A stretch of 64,000 nt of DNA from Caulobacter endophyticus (GCF_029543245.1 NZ_JARQWV010000025.1:1-64000); one strand, 5' to 3'; positions 39,214 to 48,450 are shown, counted from the first letter of the stretch. The notes: generated by a model from the sequence alone, not told the origin. Program-made: numbers and translations.

Positions 39214-41376
39214 ATGCCGCGCATCGCCTCCGTCCTGCTGCCCATGCCGCTGCCCGAGGCCTTCGACTACGCCGAGCCGGAGGGCCTGGAGCTGGCCGTC
39301 GGCGACCACGTGTCGGTGCCCCTGGGCCCCCGCACCGTACGCGGCGTGGTCACCGCCCTGCGCGACGGGGTCGGCGGCAACCGTCGCCTCAAGCCGGTCC
39401 TGGCCCGGGTGGACGATCCGCGCCTGCCGGCCAATGTCATTACCTTCGTCGAGTGGGCGGCGCGCTACAGCGTCGACGTGCCCGGCTGGCCGCTGGCCAT
39501 GGCCCTGCGCGGCCTGCGTCATCCGCCGGCCAAGCCCGAGAAGGCCGTGGCCCTGACCGGCGTCCAGCCCGCCCGCATGACGCCGGCCCGCCTGAAGGTG
39601 CTGGCCGCCGCCGAACATGGTCCGCTGAGCGCCGCCGAACTGGCCCGCCAGGCCGGGGTCTCGGCCGGGGTGGTCAAGGGGCTGGTCGACGAGGGGGCGC
39701 TGGAGCCCGTCCTGGTCGCCGCCGACGACAGCGTCGCCCAGCCCGACCTCTCCTTGCCCGCCCAGACCCTGAACCCGAGTCAAAAGGCCGCGGCCGACGA
39801 GATGGCCGACATGCTGGCGGCCGGCGGCTTCCAGGCCGCGCTGCTAGACGGCGTCACCGGCTCGGGCAAGACCGAAGTCTATCTCGAGGTCGCCGCCGCG
39901 GCGCTGGAGGCCGATCCGGCCGCCCAGGTGCTGGTGCTGCTGCCCGAGATCGCCCTGACCCAGGCCGTGATGGGCCGCTTCGAGCAGCGGTTCGGGGCCG
40001 CGCCGATAGAGTGGCACTCGGGCGTCTCGCCGCCGCGCCGCCGCCGCGCCTGGGAGGCCGTGGCCGACGGCCGGGCCCGCATCGTGGTCGGGGCCCGCTC
40101 GGCGCTGTTCCTGCCGTTCTCGAACCTCAAGCTGATCGTCGTCGACGAAGAGCACGACGGCTCGTTCAAGCAGGAAGAGGGCTTCATCTATCAGGCCCGC
40201 GACCTGGCGGTGGCGCGCGCCAAGATCGAGGGCGCGCTGGTGGTGCTGGCGTCGGCCACGCCGTCGCTGGAAAGCCTGTGGAACGCCCACCAGGGCCGCT
40301 ATCGCTGGCTGCGGCTGGGCGCGCGCCACGGGACGGCGCAGCTGCCCGACGTGCACCTGATCGACATGCGGGCCACCCCGCCCGAGCCCGGCCGCTGGCT
40401 GTCGCCGACCCTGGTCAAGGCCGTGTCCCTGACCTTGCAGAAGGGCGAACAGTCCCTGCTGTTCCTCAACCGCCGGGGCTATGCGCCACTCGTTTTGTGC
40501 CGGGCCTGCGGCGAGAAGCTGAAGTCGCCCGACAGCGACAGCTGGCTGGTCGAGCACCGCTATACCGGCCGCCTGGTCTGTCACCTGACGGGCTTTTCGA
40601 TGAAGAAGCCCGAGGCCTGCCCGCACTGCGGGGCCAAGGACAGCCTGGTGTCGATCGGCCCCGGCGTGGAGCGGGTGGAGGAAGAGGCCCGCTACCTGTT
40701 CCCCGACGCCCGCATCGCCGTCTTCTCTTCGGACACGGTGTTCGATCCGGCAGGCGCGCGGGCCCTGGTCGACGCGATGGCGGCCGGCGAGATCGACATT
40801 CTCGTGGCCACCCAGGCGGCGGCCAAGGGCCACAACTTCCCAAACCTGACCCTGGTGGGGGTTATCGACGCCGACCTCTCCTTGCGGGGCGGCGACCTGC
40901 GGGCCGGCGAGCGGACCTTCCAGCTGCTGGCCCAGGCGACGGGCCGGGCCGGCCGCCACGAAAAGCCCGGCCGCGCCTATCTGCAGACCTATTCGCCCGA
41001 GCACGCCGTGTTGCAGGCCCTGAAGGCCCAGGACCGCGACGCCTTCGTCGAGGCCGAGATGGCCATGCGCGAGGAAGCCGGCCTGCCGCCGTTCGGACGC
41101 CTGGCGGCCGTGATCGCCTCGGGCCCCGACGCCGAGGCGCTGGAGGCCTACGTCCAGGCCCTGGCCGCCGCGACGCCCAATGCCGAAGGGGTGGAGGTCT
41201 ATGGTCCCGCCGATGCGCCGCTCGGTTTGGTGCGCGGGCGGCGGAGGAAGCGGTTCCTGGTGCGGGCGGGCCGCAATGTCGACCTGCCTGGCTTCATGGC
41301 GGCGTGGCGGGCGCGGGCCAAGGTTCCAAACTCCGTGCGGGTGACGATCGACATCGACCCGTACAGCTTTCTGTAG
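39214..41376 (+). CDS. priA: Primosomal protein N' (replication restart helicase)
   Basis: A 720-residue superfamily 2 helicase that reloads the replisome at stalled forks. It has an N-terminal 3'-end-binding and winged-helix region (1-190), Walker A GVTGSGKT at 213-220, Walker B DEEHD at 311-315, and helicase motifs SATPSLES and TQAAAKGHNFPNLTLVGVIDAD. The zinc region aligns with E. coli at an offset of -7. C429, C432, C469 and C472 (site 1) are kept, but of site 2 only C456 remains; S438, S441 and T459 replace the other three. The ATG at 39214 (MPRIASVLLP) is chosen; an upstream TTG adds six residues. Divergent from DUF484. Confidence 0.96.
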   Translation: MPRIASVLLPMPLPEAFDYAEPEGLELAVGDHVSVPLGPRTVRGVVTALRDGVGGNRRLKPVLARVDDPRLPANVITFVEWAARYSVDVPGWPLAMALRGLRHPPAKPEKAVALTGVQPARMTPARLKVLAAAEHGPLSAAELARQAGVSAGVVKGLVDEGALEPVLVAADDSVAQPDLSLPAQTLNPSQKAAADEMADMLAAGGFQAALLDGVTGSGKTEVYLEVAAAALEADPAAQVLVLLPEIALTQAVMGRFEQRFGAAPIEWHSGVSPPRRRRAWEAVADGRARIVVGARSALFLPFSNLKLIVVDEEHDGSFKQEEGFIYQARDLAVARAKIEGALVVLASATPSLESLWNAHQGRYRWLRLGARHGTAQLPDVHLIDMRATPPEPGRWLSPTLVKAVSLTLQKGEQSLLFLNRRGYAPLVLCRACGEKLKSPDSDSWLVEHRYTGRLVCHLTGFSMKKPEACPHCGAKDSLVSIGPGVERVEEEARYLFPDARIAVFSSDTVFDPAGARALVDAMAAGEIDILVATQAAAKGHNFPNLTLVGVIDADLSLRGGDLRAGERTFQLLAQATGRAGRHEKPGRAYLQTYSPEHAVLQALKAQDRDAFVEAEMAMREEAGLPPFGRLAAVIASGPDAEALEAYVQALAAATPNAEGVEVYGPADAPLGLVRGRRRKRFLVRAGRNVDLPGFMAAWRARAKVPNSVRVTIDIDPYSFL

Positions 41377-41417
41377 GTCCGGGAAGGCCCGCTCAGTCCC
41401 TGCGCGACAGCTCCCCA

Positions 41418-41628
41418 CTCCTCCCTCGCGAAGCGGGGGAGGTGGCGCGCTGCGGATACGCAGCGTGACGGAGGGGGCGACCGCCGCTACTGAGCCCAGT
41501 CTCGGGGGGGGGGGGGGGGGGGGGGGGGGGGGTCCGGGCGGGGGGGGGGGGGCCCCCCCGCCGCTACTGAGCCCAGTCTCGCCCCCTCCACCACTTCGTG
41601 GTCCCCCTCCCCCGCAGGCGGGGGAGGA
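41418..41628. repeat. Intergenic repeat, family C copy 2, interrupted by G-runs
   Basis: The ends match copy 1 at 18670 (CTCCTCCCTCGCGAAGCGGGGGAGG, CTGCGGATACGCAG, GTGACGGAGGGG, then CCCCCTCCACCACTTCGTGG). In the middle, 29 consecutive G (41504-41532), TCCGGGC and 13 G (41540-41552) are followed by C7. The 24 bp CCGCCGCTACTGAGCCCAGT-CTCG occurs on both sides (41481 and 41558). The insert of about 77 bp is absent from copy 1 and is probably an artefact. Confidence 0.8.
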
Positions 41629-41639
41629 GAAATCGGGCT

Positions 41640-43220
41640 TCACCCCGCCACTTCTTCCTTCTCCAGCACCGGCTCCTGCGTCGGCATGCGCGAGCGCAAC
41701 GGCAGGGCGGGGACGAAGAAGATCACGAGCACCCCCAGCACGATCACCGCCAGGGCCGCCTGCATCACGCCGCTCACCGCAAACGACAGGGCCTGGCCCA
41801 GGGCCGGGTCGCGATGGCCGCCGGCGACGCCGGTCTCCAGGGCCATGCCCTGCAGGGCGCCCAGATCGAGCTTGCCGCCGCCGTAATTGGCCAGCTGGGT
41901 GGTCAAGAGGGCGCCGGCCACGGCCACGCCCACCGTCGAGCCGATCTGGCGGAAGAACTGGTTGGAGCTGGTGGCAACGCCGATGTCGCGCGGGGTCACC
42001 GCGTTCTGGGAGGCCAGGTTGAACAGGCTGTGGTTGGGGCCAAGGCCGATCCCGACCACCAGCAGCAGGCCGCACAGCAGTCCAAGGCTCAGGCTCGCCA
42101 GATGGGTCATCGGCAGCACGCCGATCAGCAGCAGCACCGCCCCGCCCAGCATGAACGGCTTGTACTTGCCGGTGCGGGTGACCAGCACGCCCGAGACCGA
42201 CGAGCCGACGATCATCCCGCCCATCAGCGGCAGCATGGCCAGGCCCGAGGTGGTGGCGTCGACGCCCAGGCCCAGCTGCATGTAGAGCGGCAGGAACACC
42301 GCCACCCCCATGAAGGCCATGGAAATCAGGAAGGCGGCGAGGTTGGCGGTGACGAAGGTGCGGTTGACGAACAATCGCAGCGGCAGGATCGGGTTGGAGA
42401 CCCTGCTCTCGACATAGACGAACAGGGCGAGCGCCACGGCCGCCCCGGCGAACAGGCCGATGCTCTGGGGCGAGGCCCAGGCGATGTCGTGGCCGCCCAG
42501 GCTCAGCGCCAGCAGCAGCGGCACGAAGGCGGCGATCAAGAGGGCCGCGCCCAGGAAGTCGATCGAGCCCGAGCGCTGGTGCGGCAGGGCCGGCATCTTC
42601 ACCAGGATCATGAACAGCGACAGCAGGCTGAGCGGCAGGTTGACGTAGAACACCCAGCGCCAGCCGGCGACCACGTGGCCGGCCAGGGTGACCGTGCCGT
42701 GGTCGGTGAAATAGCCGCCGATCAGCGGACCCAGCACGCTGGACAGGCCGAACACCGAGCCGAAGATGCCGGCGAACTTGCCCCGCTCGCGCGGCGGATA
42801 AAGGTCGGCGATGATCGCGAAGGCCGTGGTGAACAGCGCCCCGCCGCCGATCCCCTGCAGGGCGCGGAAGACGATCAGCTGCACCATGCCGTTCATGCCG
42901 GCGATCGTGCCGAACTCGCCCGACAGGCCCGACAGCCACGAGCCGACCATGAAGATCGAGATGCCGACCACCAGCACGGGCTTGCGGCCATAGATGTCGC
43001 CCAGCTTGCCCCAGATCGGCACCATGACGGTCGAGCTCAACAGGTAGGCGGTCGTCACCCAGCTATAGAGCGTCAGGCCGTGCAGTTCGGAGATGATCCG
43101 CGGCATGGCGGTGGAGACGATGGTCTGGTCCAGCGCGCTGAGCAGGAAGACGATCATCAGGCCGGCCAGGGTAGTGCGGCGTTCGGCGTCGGTGAATTGG
43201 CCGGTCATGCGATGGTCCAT
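41640..43220 (-). CDS. MFS multidrug efflux transporter, DHA2 (EmrB/QacA) family
   Basis: A 526-residue protein with 14 predicted helices. DHA2 signatures: FLLSALDQTIVSTAMPRI (helix 1), WGKLGDIYGRKPVLV (motif A), FRALQGIGGGALF (motif B region) and GSVFGLSSVLGPLIGGYF (motif C, antiporter). It likely expels hydrophobic drugs in exchange for protons. Two possible starts, 43220 (MDHRMTGQ) and 43208 (MTGQ); GAGGCG stands about 10 bases before the first. No membrane-fusion partner (EmrA) is adjacent, so it may work alone as QacA does. Confidence 0.9.
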   Translation of the reverse strand: MDHRMTGQFTDAERRTTLAGLMIVFLLSALDQTIVSTAMPRIISELHGLTLYSWVTTAYLLSSTVMVPIWGKLGDIYGRKPVLVVGISIFMVGSWLSGLSGEFGTIAGMNGMVQLIVFRALQGIGGGALFTTAFAIIADLYPPRERGKFAGIFGSVFGLSSVLGPLIGGYFTDHGTVTLAGHVVAGWRWVFYVNLPLSLLSLFMILVKMPALPHQRSGSIDFLGAALLIAAFVPLLLALSLGGHDIAWASPQSIGLFAGAAVALALFVYVESRVSNPILPLRLFVNRTFVTANLAAFLISMAFMGVAVFLPLYMQLGLGVDATTSGLAMLPLMGGMIVGSSVSGVLVTRTGKYKPFMLGGAVLLLIGVLPMTHLASLSLGLLCGLLLVVGIGLGPNHSLFNLASQNAVTPRDIGVATSSNQFFRQIGSTVGVAVAGALLTTQLANYGGGKLDLGALQGMALETGVAGGHRDPALGQALSFAVSGVMQAALAVIVLGVLVIFFVPALPLRSRMPTQEPVLEKEEVAG

Positions 43221-43303
43221 GCAGCGTGGACGCCTCGCCTAGCACGGTTCGCCGGATGCGGGGCAGAAGCGATGCGCGAGAGATCGAAGAGCGGTGAAGC
43301 CGT

Positions 43304-43438
43304 CCCTCTCCCCCTGCGGGAGAGGGTGGCCTCCCGAAGGGAGGTCGGGTGAGGGGTCTCTCAGAACTTCGCGGTCGGGGCGTTCGCCCCCTCATCCGTC
43401 GGTCTTCGACCGCCACCTTCTCCCGCAAGGGGAGAAGG
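43304..43438. repeat. Long hairpin repeat, family A copy 4 (short form)
   Basis: CCCTCTCCCCCTGCGGGAGAGGG at left and CCTTCTCCCGCAAGGGGAGAAGG at right, in the orientation of copy 3. The core is shorter than in other copies. It lies between divergent genes, so it is not limited to 3' ends. Confidence 0.85.
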
Positions 43439-43512
43439 CAACTTGTAGTCGCTCGCCGCCCGCGCCCAACCGGCGTAAGGCGTCTTTCCAACGCTTCGTC
43501 GAGAGTTCCCGC

Positions 43513-43998
43513 ATGCGTCGTTTCACTCCGTTGATCGCCACCCTGGCCCTGGTTCCAGTGCTGGCCGCCGCCGCGCCGAAGACGGTGGAGGTCGACGTGC
43601 GCCAGGCCTGGGCCCGGCCGGTGGCGGCCGCGGGGATGAACAGCGCCGGCTATATGGTGCTGGCCAATCGCGGCCGCGCGCCGATCACCCTGACCGGCGC
43701 CGCCAGCCCCCTCGCCCGCGAGGTGATGGTCCACCGCACCACGGAAGCGAACGGCGTCTCGTCGATGCGGGCCATGACCCAGGGCCTGGTCATTCCGCCG
43801 GGCGGCCAGGTCGCCTTCGCCCCGGGCGGGAACCACTTCATGGTCATGGGCCTCAAGCGCCCCCTGAAGCCCGGCGAGCGCCTGCCGCTGGTCCTGACCT
43901 TCGACGGCGGCCGCAAGGTCGAGGCCCTGCTGGCCGTCCGCACGGGCCCGCCGCAACCGGCGGCTGCGGTCGCGCCCGTTCCGCCACACCGGCACTGA
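43513..43998 (+). CDS. Copper chaperone PCu(A)C family protein
   Basis: A 161-residue exported protein (signal peptide 1-20, ending AAAA). The copper motif of PCu(A)C, H(M)x10Mx21HxM, is present with one residue more in the second gap: MVHRTTEANGVSSM, then after 22 residues HFM. The fold segment GMNSAGYMVLANRG and FAPGGNHFMVMGLK fit the family. These periplasmic proteins bind Cu(I)/Cu(II) and help load the CuA site of cytochrome oxidase. A His-rich end (PVPPHRH) may add metal binding. Sco and oxidase genes are not adjacent. Confidence 0.88.
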   Translation: MRRFTPLIATLALVPVLAAAAPKTVEVDVRQAWARPVAAAGMNSAGYMVLANRGRAPITLTGAASPLAREVMVHRTTEANGVSSMRAMTQGLVIPPGGQVAFAPGGNHFMVMGLKRPLKPGERLPLVLTFDGGRKVEALLAVRTGPPQPAAAVAPVPPHRH

Positions 43999-44129
43999 CC
44001 CAAGGTGGCGCTTTGATGACCCTCCAGCGGTCATCGCCCCGCCCTGTGGAAACATGACAGAATTTTAAGGCAGGAAATTCCGTTGTCCGGCGCAGATTGC
44101 CGCGGGTTTTCCAACGGATCTGCCTTTCG

Positions 44130-46244
44130 ATGAAAAAAGCTTGGTTCGGCGCCGCCGCGGCGGTCGCCCTCTCGATCTCGGCCTACGGCGCCCAGGCGCA
44201 TGAGGAACACGCCTGCGTCGACGACGCCTGCACCGTGCAGTCGCTGTTCGTCCAGGGCGCCGAAGGCGGCGGCACGGCCGTCTCGCTGGAGTCGCCGCGC
44301 TACGGCGCCTGGGGCTTCGACCTCACGGGCATGAACACCTCGGTCAAGCCGGGCGACGACTTCTACAAGTACGCCAACGGCAAGTGGGACGAGACCACCC
44401 AGATCCCGTCGGACCGCACCCGCTACGGCAACTTCGACAAGCTCTCGGAGCTGTCGGAAGCCCGCACCCGCGCCATCATCGAGGGCGCCGCCGCCGGCAA
44501 GACCACCGACGCCGACAGCGTCAAGGTCGGCGCGGCCTACAAGGCCTTCATGGACGAGGCCCACATCGAGAAGCTGGACGCAGCCCCGATCGCCGCCGAG
44601 CTGAAGCAGGTCCAGGCGATCAAGACCAAGGACGAGTTCACCGCCCTGATGGGCAAGAGCCCGACCACGGCCTTCGCCTCGATCCTCAGCCTCTATGTCT
44701 CGACCGACGCCAAGAACCCGACCCGCTACGCGGTCTATGCCGGCGCCGGCGGCATCTCGCTGCCCGACCGCGACTACTATCTCGACGCCAAGTTCGCCGA
44801 CAAGAAGGCCGCCTACGAGCTGTATGTCGCCAAGATGCTGGGCTTCGTCGGCTGGGCCAACCCGGCCGAGAGCGCCAAGGCCGTGGTCGCCTTCGAGACC
44901 CAACTGGCCGAAGCCAGCTGGACCCGCGTCGAGCGCCGCAACCGCGACAAGACCTACAATCCCAAGACCTGGGCCGAACTGCAGGCCCTGACCCCGGGCT
45001 ATGACTGGAACCGCTATCTGGTCGGCACCGAGCTGCCCAAGCTCGACCGCGTGGTGGTGACCACCGACACGGCCTTCCCGAAGTTCGCCAAGATCTATGG
45101 CGACACCTCGCTCGACACCCTCAAGGCCTGGCAGGCCTTCAAGGTCGTCGACGGCGCGGCCCCCATGCTGTCCAAGCGCTTCGCCGACGCCAGCTTCGAG
45201 TTCCGCGGCAAGACCCTGTCGGGCCAGCCCGAGCAGCGCCCGCGCTGGAAGCGCGGCGTCGCCCAGGTCAACGGCATGCTCGGCGAGAGCGTCGGCAAGG
45301 TCTATGTGGCCGAGTACTTCCCGCCGGATTCCAAGGCCAAGATGGTCGACCTGGTGGCCAACCTGCGCACCGCGCTGAAGGCCCGTATCGAGACCCTCGA
45401 CTGGATGGGTCCGGAGACCAAGGACAAGGCCCTCGACAAGCTGGCCAAGTTCACCGTCAAGATCGGCTATCCCGACAAGTGGCGCGACTACTCCAAGCTG
45501 GAAATCCGCGCCGACGACGCCTACGGCAACGCCCTGCGGGCCGGCGCCTTCGAATGGCGCCATGACGTCGAGCGCCTGAACCAGCCGGTCGACAAGAGCG
45601 AGTGGGGCATGACCCCGCAGACGGTCAACGCCTACTACAACTCGGTCAACAACGAGATCGTGTTCCCGGCCGCCATCCTGCAGGCGCCGTTCTTCCATCC
45701 GGACGCCGACCCGGCCGTCAACTACGGCGGCATCGGCGGCGTGATCGGCCACGAGATCGGCCACGGCTTCGACGACCAGGGCCGCAAGTCCGACGGCGAC
45801 GGCGTGCTGCGCGACTGGTGGACCGCCGAAGACGCCGCCCGCTTCGAGGCCCAGGCCGACAAGCTGGGCAAGCAGTACTCGGCCTTCGAGCCGTTCCCGG
45901 GCGTGCACGTCAACGGCAAGCTGACCATGGGCGAGAACATCGGCGACATGGGCGGCCTGTCCTTCGGCCTCGACGCCTACCACGCCTCGCTGAAGGGCAA
46001 GCCGGCCCCGGTGCTGGACGGCTTCACCGGCGACCAGCGCGTCTATCTCGGCTGGGCCCAGGTGTGGCGTCAGAAGAGCCGTGACGACGCGCTCAAGCAG
46101 CAGATCGCCGCCGACCCGCACTCGCCGGCCTACTACCGCGTCAACGGCACGATCCGGAACCAGCCGGGCTGGTACAAGGCCTACGACGTCCAGCCGGGCG
46201 ACAAGCTCTACATCGCGCCGGAAGATCGCGTGAAGATCTGGTGA
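44130..46244 (+). CDS. Exported M13-family zinc metallopeptidase (neprilysin/PepO type)
   Basis: A 704-residue protein with a signal peptide (1-26, ending YGAQA). Zinc ligands are H541 and H545 in VIGHEIGHGFDDQG with catalytic E542, and the third ligand E602 in GENIGDMGG, with D606 behind it. The substrate-binding NAYYNS motif precedes them, and the C-terminus VKIW is the family ending. M13 enzymes are oligopeptidases that cut small peptides; here in the periplasm. Length is normal for the family. ATG 44130 begins MKKAWFG. Confidence 0.94.
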   Translation: MKKAWFGAAAAVALSISAYGAQAHEEHACVDDACTVQSLFVQGAEGGGTAVSLESPRYGAWGFDLTGMNTSVKPGDDFYKYANGKWDETTQIPSDRTRYGNFDKLSELSEARTRAIIEGAAAGKTTDADSVKVGAAYKAFMDEAHIEKLDAAPIAAELKQVQAIKTKDEFTALMGKSPTTAFASILSLYVSTDAKNPTRYAVYAGAGGISLPDRDYYLDAKFADKKAAYELYVAKMLGFVGWANPAESAKAVVAFETQLAEASWTRVERRNRDKTYNPKTWAELQALTPGYDWNRYLVGTELPKLDRVVVTTDTAFPKFAKIYGDTSLDTLKAWQAFKVVDGAAPMLSKRFADASFEFRGKTLSGQPEQRPRWKRGVAQVNGMLGESVGKVYVAEYFPPDSKAKMVDLVANLRTALKARIETLDWMGPETKDKALDKLAKFTVKIGYPDKWRDYSKLEIRADDAYGNALRAGAFEWRHDVERLNQPVDKSEWGMTPQTVNAYYNSVNNEIVFPAAILQAPFFHPDADPAVNYGGIGGVIGHEIGHGFDDQGRKSDGDGVLRDWWTAEDAARFEAQADKLGKQYSAFEPFPGVHVNGKLTMGENIGDMGGLSFGLDAYHASLKGKPAPVLDGFTGDQRVYLGWAQVWRQKSRDDALKQQIAADPHSPAYYRVNGTIRNQPGWYKAYDVQPGDKLYIAPEDRVKIW

Positions 46245-46252
46245 TCCTTGAT

Positions 46253-46422
46253 CCCTCTCCCCTTGCGGGAGAGGGTGGTCCCCGCGAAGGCGGGGATCGG
46301 GTGAGGGGTCTCCCGAACGCAAGACGCCGCGACGGCCGATCAGCCGTCGCGGCGTTTTTCGTCTGTGGGACCCCTCATCCGTCATCCTGCGGATGACACC
46401 TTCTCCCGCAAGGGGAGAAGGG
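46253..46422. repeat. Long hairpin repeat, family A copy 5
   Basis: CCCTCTCCCCTTGCGGGAGAGGG at left and CCTTCTCCCGCAAGGGGAGAAGG at right. The core is a perfect dyad, CGCCGCGACGGCTGATC-like arms around GATC (CGCCGCGACGGCCGATCA facing GCCGTCGCGGCG) followed by TTTTTC, which would make it a plus-strand terminator for the M13 peptidase gene. Confidence 0.87.
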
Positions 46423-46428
46423 CGCACC

Positions 46429-47334
46429 TCACGTCGCCGCGTCGAGGATGGCCTCGCGCACCAGGTCGGGGCGCTCCATCGGCAGGAAGTGGCTGGTTCC
46501 CGCCACGGTCTCGATCCGCACGGCCTTGCCGCGGCGGGCGAAGGCGGCGCCGTCGCCGATGCGGCAGGTCGAGCCGGTCTCGGCCGCCAGGATCCGCACC
46601 GGACCCCGGAACTGGCTGACCGCCCGCCACGGATCGTGGCCCTGGGCGGCGTAGTTGGAGGCCTCCCAGGCCGGCGAGCAGGCCAGCTCGACCTTGCCGT
46701 CGGGGCGATCCCTGAAGCCGCCGCCGACATAGTCGGCCAGCATGGTCTCGGGCCAGGTCTTGAAGGCGCCGCGGCCGCGATAGGCGGCGAAGGCGGCCTC
46801 GCGGCTGTCGAACACTTCGCGCCGGCGGCCGGCGGCCTGGGCGATCGGCATGCGCTTCCACAGCCGCCCCGATGTCCACGGCGCCTTGGCGTACAGCGCC
46901 ACCAGGCGAGGCATGATCACCGGGTCGAGCAGGACCAGGCTCGAGACCTTGCCCGGGGCCTGGGCGGCGGTCAGCAGGCTGACCGTGGCCCCCATCGAGT
47001 GTCCGGCCAGCACCACCGGGGCCTGGTCCAGCGCCTGAAGCAGGGCCAGCAGGTCGTCGCGCAGGTCGAGCCACGAGCGGCGACCGTCGGGATCGGCGGC
47101 CAGGCGGCTGTCGCCGTGGCCGCGCTGGTCGACCGCCAGCACCCGCAGGCCGGCTGACAGCGGAGCCAGCAGGGCGCGGTAGGTCTGGGCGTTGAAGCCG
47201 TTGGCGTGAACGAAGACGACGTCGACGGCGCGGCCGGCCGGGCCGAAGTCCAGCGCCGCCATCTCGCCGCCGCCGGCCGGGCTGTCGATGGCGATGAAAC
47301 GCCGCTTGGGTTCGCGGAAGACGGCGGCGTCCAT
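46429..47334 (-). CDS. Alpha/beta hydrolase
   Basis: A 301-residue protein of the alpha/beta-hydrolase fold: oxyanion segment FVHANGFNAQTY (about 41-52), DQRGHGDS (69-76), nucleophile S113 in AGHSMGA, and a C-terminal GTSHFLPMERPD with the catalytic histidine. A lid region lies at about 140-230. No signal peptide. The substrate is unknown; HANGFNAQTY suggests an esterase or lyase like those in aromatic or fatty-acid metabolism. It is divergent from the DUF488 gene with a 76 bp spacer. Confidence 0.85.
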   Translation of the reverse strand: MDAAVFREPKRRFIAIDSPAGGGEMAALDFGPAGRAVDVVFVHANGFNAQTYRALLAPLSAGLRVLAVDQRGHGDSRLAADPDGRRSWLDLRDDLLALLQALDQAPVVLAGHSMGATVSLLTAAQAPGKVSSLVLLDPVIMPRLVALYAKAPWTSGRLWKRMPIAQAAGRRREVFDSREAAFAAYRGRGAFKTWPETMLADYVGGGFRDRPDGKVELACSPAWEASNYAAQGHDPWRAVSQFRGPVRILAAETGSTCRIGDGAAFARRGKAVRIETVAGTSHFLPMERPDLVREAILDAAT

Positions 47335-47410
47335 AAGCCCGTGGTTCCTTCTTCGTCGACTTGGGCCTTAAGGTAGGCGCCGATAGCGCCGCCGTCCAAT
47401 GGAGCCGACG

Positions 47411-47845
47411 ATGAATCCGCTCGCCACCATCGGCTACGAGACCGACACGCAAGGCGGGATGATCGATCGCCTCAAGGCGGCGGGGGTGGAACTGGTGGTC
47501 GACGTGCGGGCCGTGGCCTCGTCGCGCAAGGCCGGTTTCTCCAAGACGCTGCTGGGAAACAGCCTTCAGGAGCGGGGCATCGGCTACCTGCACCTGCGGC
47601 CGCTGGGCACGCCCAAGGCCGGCCGCGACGCCGCCCGCGCCGGGCGCACCGACGAGATGCGGGCGATCTTCGCCGACCACCTGCAGGAGCCGGACGCCCA
47701 GCTGGCCCTGGCCCAGGCCACGGAACTCGCCCGCGACAAGCGGATCGCCCTGCTCTGCTACGAGGACGATCCGGCCTGCTGCCACCGCCGCATCCTCGCC
47801 GACCACATCCGCCAGGCGCTGAAGTGCGAGGTCGTGGACCTGTGA
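47411..47845 (+). CDS. DUF488 family protein
   Basis: A 144-residue protein with the DUF488 pattern: TIGYETDT at the start, VVDVRAVASSRKAGFSK (about 30-46), YLHLRPLGTPK, and the cysteine-rich end ALLCYEDDPACCHRRILADHI. The family has been linked loosely to nucleotide or DNA transactions, with no settled activity. GGAG lies 7 bases before the ATG at 47411. The next gene starts inside its stop codon (GTGA), so the two are translationally coupled. Confidence 0.85.
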   Translation: MNPLATIGYETDTQGGMIDRLKAAGVELVVDVRAVASSRKAGFSKTLLGNSLQERGIGYLHLRPLGTPKAGRDAARAGRTDEMRAIFADHLQEPDAQLALAQATELARDKRIALLCYEDDPACCHRRILADHIRQALKCEVVDL

Positions 47846-48450
47846 ACGCGGCTGTGCTTGCCGGCTACGAGGCCGACGGGGCCGACCTCGTCGACCGTTT
47901 CGAAGCCATCGACTCCGCCGGGCTCTACGCGCCGGTGGCCGATTTCATGTCCGCCGCGCCGGCCAGGATCGCCGACATCGGGGCCGGCACGGGCCGGGAC
48001 GCCGCCTGGCTGGCGGGCCTGGGCCACGCCGTGGTCGCGGTCGAGCCGGCCGCCAGCCTGCGCGAGGCCGGGCGGGCGCTGCGGCCGGGGCTGGAATGGA
48101 TCGACGACCGGCTGCCGGAGCTTTCCCGCCTGCGGGGGCGGGTGTTCGACCGGGTGCTGCTGAGCGGCGTCTGGCAGCATCTGGACGATCCTGGCCGGTC
48201 GGTGGCCATGCCGGCGCTGGCGGGCCTGCTGGCGGAGGGCGGGGTGCTGGTGATGTCGCTGCGCCATGGCCCCGGCGCGCTGTCCCGGCCGGTCTGGCCG
48301 GTGGACGTCGAGGCCACGATCGCCCTGGCCGAGGCGGCGGGGCTGCGGCTCGTCCACCGCGTCGCGGCGGCCTCGGTGCAGAGCGGCAACCAGGCGGCCG
48401 GCGTCACCTGGACGTGGCTGTGCCTGGCGAAGGTCAGCGCGCCCGGCTGA
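47842..48450 (+). CDS. Class I SAM-dependent methyltransferase
   Basis: A 202-residue methyltransferase with motif I ADIGAGTGRDAAWLA (about 43-57), the acidic loop AVEPA after strand 2, and FDRVLLSGVWQHLDD with GGVLVMSLRHG as later motifs. No substrate domain is recognisable. It starts at GTG 47842, overlapping the DUF488 stop by 4 bases, so both proteins are probably made together. Its 3' end overlaps the convergent gene at 48434 by 17 bp. Confidence 0.85.
   Translation: MNAAVLAGYEADGADLVDRFEAIDSAGLYAPVADFMSAAPARIADIGAGTGRDAAWLAGLGHAVVAVEPAASLREAGRALRPGLEWIDDRLPELSRLRGRVFDRVLLSGVWQHLDDPGRSVAMPALAGLLAEGGVLVMSLRHGPGALSRPVWPVDVEATIALAEAAGLRLVHRVAAASVQSGNQAAGVTWTWLCLAKVSAPG

Noticed and set aside
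39844..42939. A 1031-codon minus-strand frame spanning priA and part of the DHA2 transporter
   Set aside because: It only stays open because of the G-run insert, and it is out of frame with both real genes.
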